Of a stretch of 64,000 bases of DNA, positions 1 through 13,800 are shown piece by piece. Every line of letters starts with the position of its first letter. The first letter of the stretch is position 1. The stretch is from Stichopus chloronotus. Taxonomy: Eukaryota > Echinodermata > Holothuroidea > Aspidochirotida > Stichopodidae. The stretch is taken from contig CM037843.1 of NCBI GenBank assembly GCA_021234535.1, positions 6,962,820 to 7,026,819 of the forward strand. The letters run 5' to 3'. The position numbers and the translations under genes are program-made. Below the pieces are notes generated by a model that was given only the letters and a program-made list of their open reading frames with translations, made no database searches and was not told the origin of the DNA.

Positions 1-709
1 ACTCACAGTTCGAAGCCATTGTCCCCAATGTGTTTCTCAAATTGTAGTTCACAAATATTCAGCACTGGTAGGCCGCAGTATTTCTGTATTGTTTAGAGAA
101 AGTGCAGTGGTGCAAACGACAAAGAATAAATTTTGGTAACCATTTTGTTTTCCGCTTTTATTTAGCTGTGAAGTCATCGTTAACAAGGGCATTTGTCTTT
201 TTACCTGACTGACTAGAGTTGAATGTTTCCAGTCACTTTGACTGTTTGGTAGATACAGTCACAAACTAGTTAACTTTGTTCACTGGAAAATGTGACTTTT
301 GCGGTCAGGAAAAGAGGACCTTTTCATCATCATCTGTCAGTATGTTAAGATCCATCATAAAGATAACCACTGGCACCAATCTTATTGTTTGTCCTGGTGC
401 TGTACCTCTGATTTGAAATCACCTCTGAAAAACCTATCCACCAAACAGTGTGGGAAAAAGTAATTTCCTTTAAAGTCAATAACATCTTTCTTGAGCAGTC
501 TGTTGCGATGTCCTGTTTTTTTTTTTTTTTTTGGGGGGGGGTTTTGCGTTGATTTTTCGTTACAATGATTAGACTATTGATAGGTCATTTGGATTGAAGA
601 GGAACTTGGGATCTAAAGATCATTGTTAGTCATTGCTTTCAGGATGTACACTCTCTTGCCCTTTCACAGGCATACAAAGTGCTTTGTGGTAGTATCGTTT
701 TACAATATG

Positions 710-853
710 TACTTCACTCCTCACTTACCAGTCTCAACACAACCAATGCACTCCAATCCACCATGCCAAGAAAAGTAATTGGTAGCAAAGTAGTGGAAAA
801 AGGGATGGTGTTGCAGTTGTTGTGTTTGAGACAGGTAAGTGGGAAGGGAAGTA
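710..853. mobile_element. Short MITE-like element with 28-bp terminal inverted repeats
   Basis: The left end (TACTTCACTCCTCACTTACC at 710) and the reverse complement of the right end (TACTTCCCTTCCCACTTACC, ending at 853) agree at 24 of 28 positions. The element is about 144 bp and has no coding capacity. Single-ended relatives occur near 19448, 24334, 28213 and 35321. The right end carries CAGGTAAGT, a perfect splice-donor match, on the + strand. No convincing target-site duplication was seen. Confidence 0.6.
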
Positions 854-3800
854 AACAGCCAGACCAGGTGAGTTTTTAGATTTCTACAGTGATGCTTCAT
901 ACTCTACATGTAGTTGCTTGTGGAGACATGTAGTTAACAAATGATTGTTTCTCAGTAATTGATGCCTTAGTCTATTGGTGTAACTGAGCAATAATGGGCT
1001 TTGCATAGAGGTACTCACTTAGTGACCCATACGAACACAGACTTGTGAGAAAGTGCAACTGTGAACTGTTTATGAAAGACTTAAATTTTCACTATTTTAT
1101 AAACATGTATATGAAACTACACCCATCATAAAAGAGAGAAGACTAACCAAATTTTCATGGCACGAAACCTCAAACAAAAAGGGTATGAAAGTATCTTTCA
1201 ATGGAAAAAAAAGGGAGTATTGAGTGTGAAAGTAACATTTTTGTTCTATTAAAAATTAGGGTATTCCATGTGTAGTTAAGCATTTGCATACATGACTGTG
1301 AATCTGCAGTCTGAAATTTATTACTGTCCGAAAAGCTACTGTAAGTTAGGCAAAGTGCACATGTACTGGTCCTGTCGTTTCATGCAGTCTGTTTCGCTTG
1401 TCCCCCCAATGCTGTTGAGTTTCTTAACTTTAAGTAATCTCTGATTATTTTAATAATTGTGATTAATGATAGGAAAAATGCCAAGTAATAAAAAAGTGGA
1501 ATTAACACATAATCAAAGATTAAATAGTGACATTCATCCAGAAGTTCCAGAATATAGAGCAAATGGTCTAACAGTACAAGATGTTGGGAATGATGGTGTC
1601 CACAACTGAATTGTATTGTTGAGTAGTTTACCATGCAACTCTCTTTTTGGTGAACTTTGCTTTTGTTCTTAAAGCAGTGGGGCTGCAAACAGTATTTCTG
1701 TGCTGTGCTTTTGTCAAGGTTGGTATTGTATTGTTATGGTGTTGCTAGGTGATATGTATGTAGGTCACAGTTGTGAATATGGACTGAAATTACCAGTCTT
1801 ACTGTTGGAATGTGAACATTTTCAGTTTGGCATTTCTGTCAGTCTTAGGGACCATAGTCAAGTCTGCTCTGCTGAGCACTACATGAGACTCAAAAATACT
1901 CAAATGTAACCAAAAATTAAACAGAAAACATTTACATCCATCCTTAAAAATTGTCATATCCCATTAGATGTAAAGATCTAGTCTCATGGAAAACACATAT
2001 AGTTGCATGTGTGAACACAGCCAAATATGTATGGCAAAAGCAGCTTCAAGAAGTCTTGAAGTAAAGTGCAGTGGGTTATCCTACTGTGGTATAATGGTAT
2101 GTAGCATGAATTTATCCCATTCTCAATTGTTGCTCATTTGTCAACAAAGAGCAATCAGCCGATCATTAGTTTTGTGGGGACTCAAAACTGTTTACTGGAA
2201 CAGTTGTCATATATTTATCAGTCCTAGTGTCTGAAAAAGTTTGCCTTTCCTCTTGTGTTTTCACTGAGAATTCAGTAGCTAGTTTTCACATTGGAAATGA
2301 TGGACATCTTGCATGTGTGGGGGGTGGTAAAGATGGTTGTAACTTTTGTGGAAGGTAGTAAGTTCCTCATGTCCTTGTGAGCGACACTATTAACTTTTTC
2401 CAAAACAAGTAAACTGAAGTGTGTTTGGCAAATTGGTCATGGATAGGATATTTTAATCGGGTATTGTCAAGGAGGTGCTTTTGCTCCTGGAGCAGACATG
2501 TGTAAGTTCAACATGAAGTTTGGATAGTAATGTGTGATCAATCGGTGAGACCTCCTAAAAACCACGGGCAAAATGTAGAGGAAATATGTATTGCTGTGCC
2601 ACTGCCAATCAGTGTGTTTGTGTAGATTTTCCTGTGTAACTGTGGTATGTAGTTGTATATTAACAGGCAACCTTTGTAAAATTAAAAGATTCTGCTGCTG
2701 ACAGACTTTACACTGTATGTGTCTAATTTTTTGACTGACTGTATATCACTCTCTGTTTTGGGGGTGTGGAGACATTCTTTCAAAGAAAGTTCAGTCAAAA
2801 TACAACAAAAATCATTCTTGATATTAAACCTGCGAGAAAAAATGGCATCCTGCAGATACCAGCGGTTGGTGTTTGCATCCTTGGATACAAAGTTTTGTCC
2901 TTAGTCTAGGGATTCTCTCCTCTGAAAAGTGCTGTGTATTATCACATATGGTATTTGTGGTCATTGCCGGCAAAGGTGCTGAAAGTAACCAATTTTGTGG
3001 CTCAGAGAAAGTAAGGTGTGTTACAGTGTTACGAAAAGTAATTGCTTCACATGTTTTGCTGGATGATGATGTGTCAAACTGTACCCTTATGAAAAGGGCT
3101 CAAGTAGAATAATTTTTTTGAAAGTCACAAGTCCATTCAGTCCCACTCCCCCAGGTCAGGTGCTTTCTTGGAAATATAAATGGATCACCTGCTGCCTCCT
3201 GGGAACAACTTGAAGCAATCCATAACTAAAATCTTCTGTCAGTATTGTAGTTATAGTTACCTCAGAGAAATGTCTCATTGTTGGTTTGAATACTGTTGTA
3301 GGTGTAACAGTACTGCACTGTCCATGAAAACTACCGTAGCCATTCGAAATACAACCACATTTGGATACAATTAATTTTTCGTACCCTCACTTCTCGTTGA
3401 TGTAATCTGCACTGTGCCCACGGTGCGGATTATACCTGTCATTTGCCGCATCAACAGAGTGGGTGTAATGAACAATATGGTTGTGCATCACAGATTGCCC
3501 CGTTGCCCAAAATCCGGTGTAGATTCTGCTGTGTTTCTATCTCTTGCCCTTGTTTAATCTGACACCAAAGGTTCACCTGAATCTGAGTCAGCAGCTTAAC
3601 ACCCGCCTCCACGATATTGCACACTTCAGGGCCACTGGAGCGTGACGCACTCCCCCCTCTCATTCTGTTGACGTTCCAAGAATGAATCAATACCTACCTG
3701 TCATTGCACTCTTGTTCACCAATAGACGTGTAAACACCAAACGTTTTCCTTATTAGGAGATCTGCTTTGCAAGTTCACCAGTTGGTTGCTCATTGCATCG

Positions 3801-4198
3801 TGCAACGGCAGAGGGGTTGCAGTTGTCTAGGGTAAATTTCCAGACAAGTAGGAGACGGGTCTGTGGGATGAGGCTCCACTAGAGAGGGCAAGGTAAGCCA
3901 TCGTCCAGAGCAAATTTTCACTTATTCTTCCTATTTTGTTTCTAATTTTGTGGTAAATCCATTCAGATCTCTGACTATGCTGTTTCCTTTTCCTCTGCTT
4001 TGATCTCAGTGTTGCCTTTGTGGTACAGCGTCGTGTCCTGCAACTTTTGCAGCACTTGTGAATGACAGCCAAAGGTGACAAAACAAAGTCACTGTTCAGT
4101 TATTTCTGAACAAATTGATGAAATTCCATGTTGGTGTCAAATGACAGTAATGATACTTGCCTAAGGCTAGGTGAATGATCACAGTGTACTTTATTAAA

Positions 4199-4541
4199 GG
4201 GAAATAGGGCATTTGTTTGACATAAAACAAACATATTTTTAAAACCAATGTTTGTGGACATAAGATGATAGGTTATTCAAAATAAGGAAGGATAGTAGCC
4301 CTCTTTTCAAGAAATAAGTTTTTCGCAGATAGAAATTCAGTTTTTTGTTGCTCGTCAGTAATTTGTTCACCCAAACTTTTCAAAATTCAAATGATGCATC
4401 TTCCTTTAGTCATCACATGCATAATGTTTTGAAGAGATGAAGCCTTTGCAGACGTTTATTGATGAGACTGAATGGTTTAACAATGATTAAAGCTATTTTC
4501 TTTGTATGCCATGTTGGTGTACTCTAAATGCCCTATTTCCC
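4199..4541. mobile_element. MITE with perfect 16-bp terminal inverted repeats
   Basis: GGGAAATAGGGCATTT at 4199 is matched exactly by its reverse complement at 4526-4541, giving a 343-bp AT-rich element without coding capacity. A decayed relative lies at about 22335-22697 and shares internal blocks such as CTTTTCAAGAAATAAGTTT and TATTTTCTTTGTATGCCATG. The target-site duplication is not clear (at most AA on each side), so the superfamily is unassigned. Confidence 0.8.
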
Positions 4542-7500
4542 AACTCATCTTGTGTCGATCCTGTTTCTTTTGTAGATACCATAATTTGAAAATGGAGCTC
4601 TTTTTAATACTGTTTTGTGTTTTGTTGTGTTCATAGTATTTGGTTTCTCTTCCCAGTTTGATTTTACACACAGTGTAGGCTTTTCTCTTGCAGTCGTCCA
4701 TCTCCACCTCGTTGTATAGTCATTAAAACCATACTAGCATTGTTGTGGAAATTTCATTGGTCAATCATAATTAAGCTTGATGTGTAAAACTCACATGGAT
4801 GGTTTACATTACTCACTCAGCCAATACTGTGGCTGATCCTGTGAAATACTTAGGCTTAGCAACTCATTGCACTGTTCAAGTTTATATGTTTTCTCTCAAG
4901 GAGAGCACCCAATGTGTTATATTGAAAACTCTGGTACCTGGTCATCAGGGTTGTTTGATTTGAATCAGGCTGATTTTAAAACTCATTCAAATCATGATTT
5001 CTATTTAAAAAATGGTTTAAATCACTGCTTTTTATTTCAATTATTGTTATAAAAAAATAAATGCAATCAACATCCGTGCTTGCCCATGTACAAACAAGGT
5101 ACTGTATAACCTATGCAGGAAGAGTGCAGTGCTTTTACTTTATCAACATTTTCCATTGGTAATATATATTGTGCTCTCACTTTTCTGACAAATTACAGTC
5201 ATCAGACACACAGGTATAAGTGGAGGAAGTTTTGGTATATGTAATGACAGTAGCTGAACGTAAGTCTGCAAAATTATTGCTGGAGTGTTATTTTGATCTG
5301 CGCAGTACAGAGACTTAAGCTGTATGCACCTGTGATATTATCTTGCATGAAAGCACAGTTAAAAAAACAAAGGAGAAAAAAAGAAAATTTTTTTTCGATT
5401 CCTGACTTTAGCTTACATTGTGGCTAAATAAAAAAACATTCAATAATTCCCCCATAAGTAGAATTAATGTAAATCAACCAGTTGTGGAAATCACATTGTT
5501 AGGCATGGTGCATGATGTTTGCAATGTACAAAATGTTATACATCTGATCTCAAAGTGATTGCGTGCGTAGGCAAAAAGTAAAACATTGAAATTTCATCTC
5601 CAAAAGTTTGGTAAGGCTTTTAGTTACACCATTCAGACAATTTCGGAAAATAAATAGGGTTCAGTTGGTTAATTTTGCCACATGATTTCAAATTTTTCTA
5701 TCATAACGACAAAAAGTGTAGAACATGATTATGTCGTGGTTGACAGTTTTCATTCAAATCAACTGTGTGCTTCTTTGAGCAAGCCAATGGGAAGTATACT
5801 TGTATTGAATATTCAGTTAACAACTCAGGATCACTGACGTCACGGGCAAGGTTGTGTTCAGTTCGTAGGTTATTTGTAAATACAGTGTTTCCTTTCACCA
5901 AATACTACAATTCCCTATACCTACCAAGGAGCGATGACTTGAGTAGTATGTTTTTGATACACTAGTGAGACCTGTACTGTTGCATATTCATTATGTAGGT
6001 GGTTATAGTAAGAACCGTTAATTTTCAAATATGATTTTTGTTTTTTACTGTTTTTATGCCAATCCCGTTGCTTTTCGAAGTAGTTACTGTCATTTTCCTT
6101 CATTGAAAGACATAGTCCGTTCATGTACAACCTCACGTGTACATTTAAAAATAAAAAAAAAGTTAAGATCAAACATAATCTTATCTTTTTGGTTTTTCAG
6201 TTCGCATGCAACCACTTTAAATCATTACGATGTAATTACTAGGTGTAAGAAGAAGTTAATGTAGATTGAATGGAAGTTCTTGTTCAAGTCCTTGAAAAAG
6301 ATCGTCAAAACATTTTCCTGCCATCCATTCCCAACTACCCCATGAAATGCAGCCTAAAGTAGGCCCCCGATATTCCCCATTTCAGAATGGGAAATTATGT
6401 TTTTCACTTGTCAAATTCTGTTTTGTCCATTTTCAACTTTCCAACTTTTGGGAACCTCCATTTTCAGACATTAGCAGAAATTACAAGTTTTCCGTAACCT
6501 TCCTTGACTCTTGCAAAAATTGCCCAGCATGTTTACAGAGGCATGCTGAGATATCCTTGTAAACAGTGTTGGGTTAGGTTGAAAACCACTTCAGCATAGT
6601 CAAAGTTTGGTTGAAAGAAGTCATTCTAATTGCTTCAAAACTTAAATGCTTTGCAAAATGTCACGTATTTCCTGTGTAAACCTTGCTACGTTACATGCAT
6701 TTTTAAAGGTGAAATGTCAAAGAAGTCTTGTTCAATAAAATGCCAAATATCATGCAAAGTCTTCCATAAATTTACAATAAACAGATCCTAAGGTTGTTAG
6801 ATGTATAGCCATTGTAGCCTAACCACCTTGAAGATAGTTTGCGTATTTCATCGCCTGTGAAACAACAGCTGACTATTTGTAAGTTACAGAATTCATGTTA
6901 TTTACTGTAGGCCTAAAGAAATTTGTTTAAATTTATTCTGCTGTTTTTCAATCCTAGAGGCCTAAAAAGATTGTGATTCAAGATTGAACTTGTAGAAAGA
7001 AGGCTTTGTTGAGAAAACAATAGCATTATGTTAGTACCTTACCCCCCCCCTCATCTTTTACAGGCTAAGCATACCATAGTCCATGCTATCACTCGTGGTG
7101 TAATGCTTGGTTGGTTTAAACAGGTATTTTGGCCCGCTGCAGCTGATCTGCTGGGGTTGACTTGCATAGTATGTTTGGCAGAGTGTTGCAACAAATTTCT
7201 TTGAAATATTGATTGTAAAGTTTATTCAGGAAACTTAAAACAGCTGTTAAGCACGTACAGTTTGTTGATTTAACCCTTTTTTTAATCAAAATATCCTAGA
7301 AACTCTTTCCAAAATTGACAAATTCTGTAAAAAAAGTTCAATGTCCATTTTTTCGTCATTTTTTTTTGGCCATACTAAAAGAAAAGCCTATTAGATAGTG
7401 TCACTGTCCTATGCATTCCAGCTAGCTCCCTTTCAGTCCTGACAGTTTACCTTGCAGCACCTTGCACCTCACAATTATCAAAAGTTGTTCAAAGCAATTG

Positions 7501-10500
7501 TTCAAAAAGCTCCCCTCTCAAAGTCACAATTTTAAGCCATTTAACTCAGCCAAATTGCAACCTTATCTGGGAGTTAAGATGTTTACCAAAGCTAATCACC
7601 AAACAAAACATGTCAAATCTGTATTAGAGAGTCCTATGAAGAAAGAAATATTGGCAAAAGTGTCACATCAGAGAAGATAATAACATGGCCTAATGTTATT
7701 TTTTGTGTTTACATTGTACAGTAGCCTAAACAAGGTATTTATGCTGAACATTTACATATTTACTACAGCTGTAATGGAGTATGTCATCATCAAACTATTG
7801 TGTTGCTGCCATCCTGAAATAAAAGCTACTTTCCAGACAGTTGGCAGCTGACTATCACTGTAGAAATTTGATTTTGACTAGTTAGCAAGAACGACACAGT
7901 CCTGCATACATAGCACCGCTACTGTGTCAGTGATTTTGTTTCCATTTTTCTGTGCAACAGTATGTTATCAATTTATGATTTGGCAGATCCTGTGACTGCT
8001 TTTAATTCAGAAGTTGGAAGAGCAGACATCTGAATTTATCACTTAAATTTTCATTTGTAGTATATTATAGGGCACGTCTAGGTGATTGTTCAGGCAAGAG
8101 AAAGCAGTAATGTAAAAAGGCTTTAAAGAATTATTGATGGCAGTCTACAACAAAGTTTTCTCCTGTGGTGGTGCAACCAGTTTCAAGAGTTTGCATCACT
8201 ATGTAAAAAAAAATAACATTGTGGAGGCAGAATCCTGCATTTGAAAAAATGCTGATTACAATGATGATTAGGCCCACATGTTTCATGTGTTCTTGTCATG
8301 AAATCTCATAATTCATTGGTAAAAACAGTTGTGCTGTTTATGAATTACAACCCTCTACTGAGACAACATCATGTATTTTCTTTCATAAGTGACAGTGGTC
8401 ACGAATAAAGCCATTGTTGAATCAATACCTGGCAAATGCTGCAAAAATTCCATTACAAATTTAAGCCCAAGTTTGTTGATTTTGTCTGAAAATATCATAT
8501 TAAAAGCAAATGCTGCATATATGCAAACTAAACTTCCAAACCTGAAAATTGCTTGACTGACAATTTAGCATCCTTCTTACCAAAACAAAAATTAGTGCCG
8601 CAAAGGAAATCTGAGGTGATCTTCGCTAATTATCTTGATAACTAATTAACCTGGAAAAAAAAGAAAGAAGACTGCTTTCATTTCTAAAATAGTATTGTCC
8701 GCCGACAGTAACATGATGTCAAACCATGGTATATGCTAGGAGTGGATGGCAAACTATGTCGATGTATGGAAAAGTGTTGGGACTGAGAGAAATGCTTTAA
8801 AGCAGTGTGCTGTTATTTCCACATTTTCAGAAGTACACCAAAAGACTGGCTATACTTCTTACAGTTCTAAGAAGCCAAACAAACTGCTGCACTGAATAAG
8901 TAAAAAAAATCACCAAATTTAGGCCAAACAATATTTTTAGCAGAACTTGATCCTGTGATAAATGTATAACTCCCTCACAAGTAACCATGTTTTGTCTCTC
9001 TATGAGATTTAAGCTGAAACTAAATCAGTCTTTTTTCTACGCTAATTAACTCTACATTTGTGAAATTTCTCCTGAAAGAAAAGTGGCGTGGATGATGTTT
9101 TCCAGTTTGGTATCAACTGGAAGAGAATGATAGAAGATAAACAACAAAGGTCAATTTTTTCATCAAACAGCACATCCTGCTTCAATTCGTTGATTGTAGC
9201 TCCTAGTGCATGCATGCTGTATCACAGACTATTTTAAGGATACATCAGACTACAGTAGTTGTGTAACAGGAACATACCGTAAAATAACCAGTACTAATTA
9301 CTGAACAGTATATACAGGGTGTGCAGTCAAGGTGATGAATTGCCTTGTGTATATATCAAGTGCTTGTTAATATCAAGGCTTTGTGATTTGCTGGTTTGCA
9401 GACTGGTTTCTGCATATATTGCATTTTAATACTCGCTGGACACAGTTGATGCTGGGTTTCTGGTTATGTCGCTACATCAAGAAAACCAGGTACCTGCATG
9501 TTTTTCCTTATCAGAGTGGTAATCAACAATTTGATTTCTCCATAGTGCAACACTGTGCGTGTCATAACTGCAACGAATACTGTTTTGACTTTTGAGAGAG
9601 TGCCTTCGATAGAGTACTCTGCACGCTGGTCACGTTGTTGAAATTGTGCAACTTCTTACAATATCACATGTATAATTTGTTGCTTTTCTTCATTAGAACT
9701 CAGGTACGTAAAATTTTAACTCAGGGATCTTGCTGTTGTGTTGTTAAAGCTGCGTAGTATTTGGCTTATTGGATGTGACTATGTAGGCTACCATATGAAG
9801 CATGGTATGATTAGGGTGGAAAAGTTTGGAATCTGTTAGGCGTCTTCCTTAGAAATTTGTGTATTTGGAGGGAAATTTGGGCACTTGAGGAAAATTTGCC
9901 TTTCATTTGTATGGAAATATTACAAGTGATTGTAGAAAATTTAGACTTGCTTCCCAGGAAATATACATTTTTTTGTATGGCATTGTAGTTGAGCTGAATT
10001 TCTTTACGTGTAATGGGGTCATTCACAGTTGGACAATGTTTGTACAATCATGTAATGATGATGAAAAAGAAGGAGATCAAGTTAAGAGTGGGATCAAACT
10101 TTTTAGAGTGCTGGTGAAAGTGTATGAGGTATCAAGCTCTCAAAGCAACTCAAAACAGCTGTGGTACTTGTGACATCACTGAACATTTGTTTTTGTCATT
10201 TTATCATATTCTGAATTAAAAAGCAGACAATGTGGCCAATAAAAGTTTGACAAAATGTAATTTCATGCACATACTGTACATGTATGACAATGGTCAAACT
10301 TTGCAGTGACACTGAGTCACTAATGACACTGGTAATTAGTGTGAGCAAGAGGTAAGTTGCATACAGCCACAAGTGGGTAGCCACACCAGTGAGTTGTGAG
10401 GAATTAATCTCATATCTGTCTTTCACGTTTAAGCAATAACATGAAAAATAACAATGCACCGTAATGCAGGGGTATAAGAAAATCATTTCAAAGAACGCCT

Positions 10501-10782
10501 CTGTTGTGTTTGCACCGCTCACGCAAGAATGACAATAAAAAGTGGTAGATTGAAACAAGCCATACAGAGGCATGTTTCACATCAGAGAAGGGACTTGCTT
10601 CAGACGCATAAATGGGGAGCATTTCAAATACTGTATAACATCAGTTCATTGGGTACTGTAGATGAGTGTTTCAATGCATAACAGACAGTATGGATTTTTT
10701 TTTTTTTTGGAAATTATACCAAATACTGTGATATTTAAGATTTTTAAGATCCTCAAATAAATTCATCTTCCTTTTTATTCAG

Positions 10783-10884
10783 AATCAGGTGGACAAAGTG
10801 TGTGCATTCTTACCTGGAAAGTTTTGTGACTCAAGACAGCCAGACTGAGTAATCTGTTGCTGCTACTCGAAATGGAGCCATGAG
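10783..10884 (+). other. Smaug 5' UTR, start of the first coding exon
   Basis: A polypyrimidine tract ending in CAG at 10780-10782 looks like a splice acceptor, so this segment is read as the 5'-UTR part of the first coding exon. An in-frame TGA lies upstream of the first in-frame ATG (10885), so the coding sequence cannot extend further left in this exon. A three-codon upstream ORF lies at 10872-10883. Confidence 0.55.
10872..10883 (+). promoter_or_regulatory. Minimal upstream ORF before the Smaug start
   Basis: ATG GAG CCA TGA ends one nucleotide before the first in-frame Smaug ATG at 10885. So short an upstream ORF could allow reinitiation at ATGs 10885, 10951 or 10960. This is inference from position only. 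Confidence 0.4.
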
Positions 10885-13800
10885 ATGAAAGGTGACACCT
10901 TCCAAGCTGAATCAATTGGACGCTTGGAGTTGTCTGGCAAGAGGGACAAAATGAAGAAGATGAATTTTCGGGACCAGGTTGACCTCCTACAATCTTGGTT
11001 CAAAGATTGGAGCGAGTGCGAGCAGACAGTTGCCCTCTACACTCTGTTAAAGAGAGTAAACCCCAGTCAGGCTCGCTTTCTGGACCTTGTCTTGGAACAA
11101 GCGTTAGCGGAATCGGAGGAGTATCACCAATTAGCGAGGGAAGCTAATAATCCTGGTAAGGTGTCTGTTTCTTTTGCATTGCTTGTTGTAGGTAAGCAAT
11201 TAACCTACAATATCACCTTGTGCTTCTTTTTACACTTGTCCATCACCGAGTTTCAGTCATTGTCCTCAACTTGTCATCTACATACACAATTTGTCTGCAC
11301 AAAACTCCCCTTGTTTACAAATTAACTCACACCAACAAACTCCTACAATAATCCAGTAGCAATAGAACTTGCTTCCTTGCATGGAAACTTGCTCACACAA
11401 AACTCATTCGATTGGCAACATTGCAAGTCATTTTGCAGGGTTGACTGTGACTTTGAAAGCAGTAAATGTTGTTGGTGTATATGTATCCATTACCTTGACT
11501 GATCATCCCATATTTTACCAGGAAAGCCAAAGGGACATTTTTCAATCACAATACATCAACTCTCTTCTAGGGAAAACTTGCTAAAAGCATGAAACACTTG
11601 TCAAACGAGTCATTACAAATGTAGTAAGTCAATAGTCAGGACTGACAATGAAGCATGCAAATGCAAAATAACATTGATAATGGCAATACTTGGATGCACT
11701 TTTTACATCTCTGTCTTGAACTCTTTTAAGAGTTTGGTCTTAAAAAATAAGGAGAAAACAAGAAGGAAACACTGCCTTTGTCAGGCCTTTGCCAGATCAG
11801 ATCAGATCTTAAAATGCATCACTGCTGATGTTGTCCTCCAACATCTCAGCCTCTTATGTTTTCTAAAAGTCTGTGGAGCAGTATTTGTAATGTGCTATTC
11901 TCATCTTTAACTCATCTCTGATTTCCAAGTAATGAGCAGTTGATATCTTTTTCATCTCCTCTGTTTATTCCTCTTTCCCACCTTACCACTCTGCGTGCAG
12001 TCAAGTGCTCTCTCTACAGCTGTATAAACAGAAAGCCAAGTAATGCCTGCCTCTCTCAGATCTTTTCCCTGATCAGAGCAGCTCGCCTTTCTGAGAAATG
12101 ATTGTTGCTGCCAGCGATGACTTTTCCACCTTGTTCACATCGTCTTCTTCTGAAACTTTTGTCCAGGTTCCCAAAATTGCCAAAAAGCTTGGCTAGTTTT
12201 GTCACATCTTAAAAGATGGTCTCAAGTGCACCAGTCTGCGAGGACCTGTATTTTGTAAAACTGGCGTCACCTGATGATTTTTCCATGTTGCCGTTAAAAA
12301 GGTCAAGTCATGTTTCCATTGTGAAGATTATCCATGCAGAGATCACTGACGTCATCCAGTTCTCCTGGTAGACCTTGTCTCCTGCCTATTTATAGATTTC
12401 CTAAACAGCTGTACGATCTATCATCTTCGAACCATTGGTTTTCAAAAGTCAAGAGCATTATTCCAAAAAGGTCAAAAGTTTTGCCTGCATCAATGTAATT
12501 TTTTGACACTCGAGCTATCCTTGATTCAGATTTTGATTTCCATGTATTCTAGTTTGGATCAAACGTTTCATTTTTGCTGACCGACAAGTCCAATGAGGTG
12601 TGCTTACTGTACTGTGTACTGAAGAACTATGACCAAATTCTACTGTCTGCATCACACTGAATGTCTGCTTGATAATAGTGAGAACATCATTAGCACTGCC
12701 TCGATCCAGCATATGGTTGTAAAATCTGCACAGTGGTTAGTTCTCGCCACTCGTAGGCCTACCGTATGTACTGCTCTGGGAGACTTGGGAACTGAGAGAA
12801 CTTCCACTAGTTCATGCAAAACTGTAATATAGTAGAGAAATGATGGCACATGCTCCACAATGGTAAGGAAAGTAGAGAAATTATGGCACATGCTCCACAA
12901 TGGTAAGGAAAGATTGATGTTGTATTCTTAGCTACAGTATATCCTCCTCAGTTTATCCTACAGTAGCACTCTCAAAAATACAATACATAGTGAGGGGTAA
13001 AGTGTCAGGTGTATGACATGGAAAAGGCTAGGTGCTGTAAGTAGCTGAGCTGCGAACACTCTGTTGTGCTCAACGCATTTTTTGCAACCAGTCACGATGC
13101 TAGCGCCATATGTTTCAGGTCATGTCACATTGGTCATATCCAGGCCCTTTTGCTTCCACAGATAATTTAAAGCTTCCACCATTTTGATGGCACATCGATC
13201 CTTTATGTCCACGCAGTAAACATACACCACTTCCAGAATGCCTTTATGTACAATTCACTCGTAGATTACCAACTTTTTGTTTACTGTGACATTGATGTCT
13301 TTGTCAGTAAATCATTGCTGGATAAGAGCTCTATTGATCGTATCAGTGTGTCAGTGTAATATGTTTCACATCATATCTGGAGTCTGGGCAGTTGGTGTGG
13401 AGAATAGCCACTCCCTTTATGCTGATAGCTAAAAGTGCAACCATATCGTCATGTTGATGTTGATTTGAAAGAATAGTTGTACACATCTGTGACAACCACT
13501 GTGCATACAGTAGTTTACCATGAATACAGATATCAAACTGTGAATAGAGTAATGATAGCAAAGACACAAAAATATTCAAGGATTTTGATTTCTGAATTCT
13601 TGCTCTGATAGCAAATATTCTGGTACGTGAAGAAACTGTTCATGGTACAGTATGTAGCTAGGCTCAATACTTATCCCTACAAGGGCGTACATAGGCTTAG
13701 AGATGGAGGTGCTAGAACTTTATTCGGATGCATTTTGTGTGGGTCGAAAAATGCATTGGCAGTAGCAAAGGGTAAGTTTAGTCACTTGTGAATACCCACA

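Larger units (their letters stand above)
1..10782. other. Non-coding region upstream of the Smaug coding exons
   Basis: No reading frame here shows recognisable protein similarity, and all open frames are short. A good acceptor (pyrimidine-rich tract ending TTATTCAG) sits at its right edge, so part or all of this stretch may be an intron behind an unseen 5'-UTR exon, with the Smaug promoter inside it or further left. It holds two small inverted-repeat elements (listed separately), a poly-T/poly-G tract at 516-541, and AT-rich filler. I could not identify a promoter, CpG island or first exon. Confidence 0.6.

Noticed and set aside
4935..5045. GATTTAAATCA-like inverted motifs suggesting a transposon end
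   Set aside because: Imperfect, AT-rich and without defined ends or duplication.
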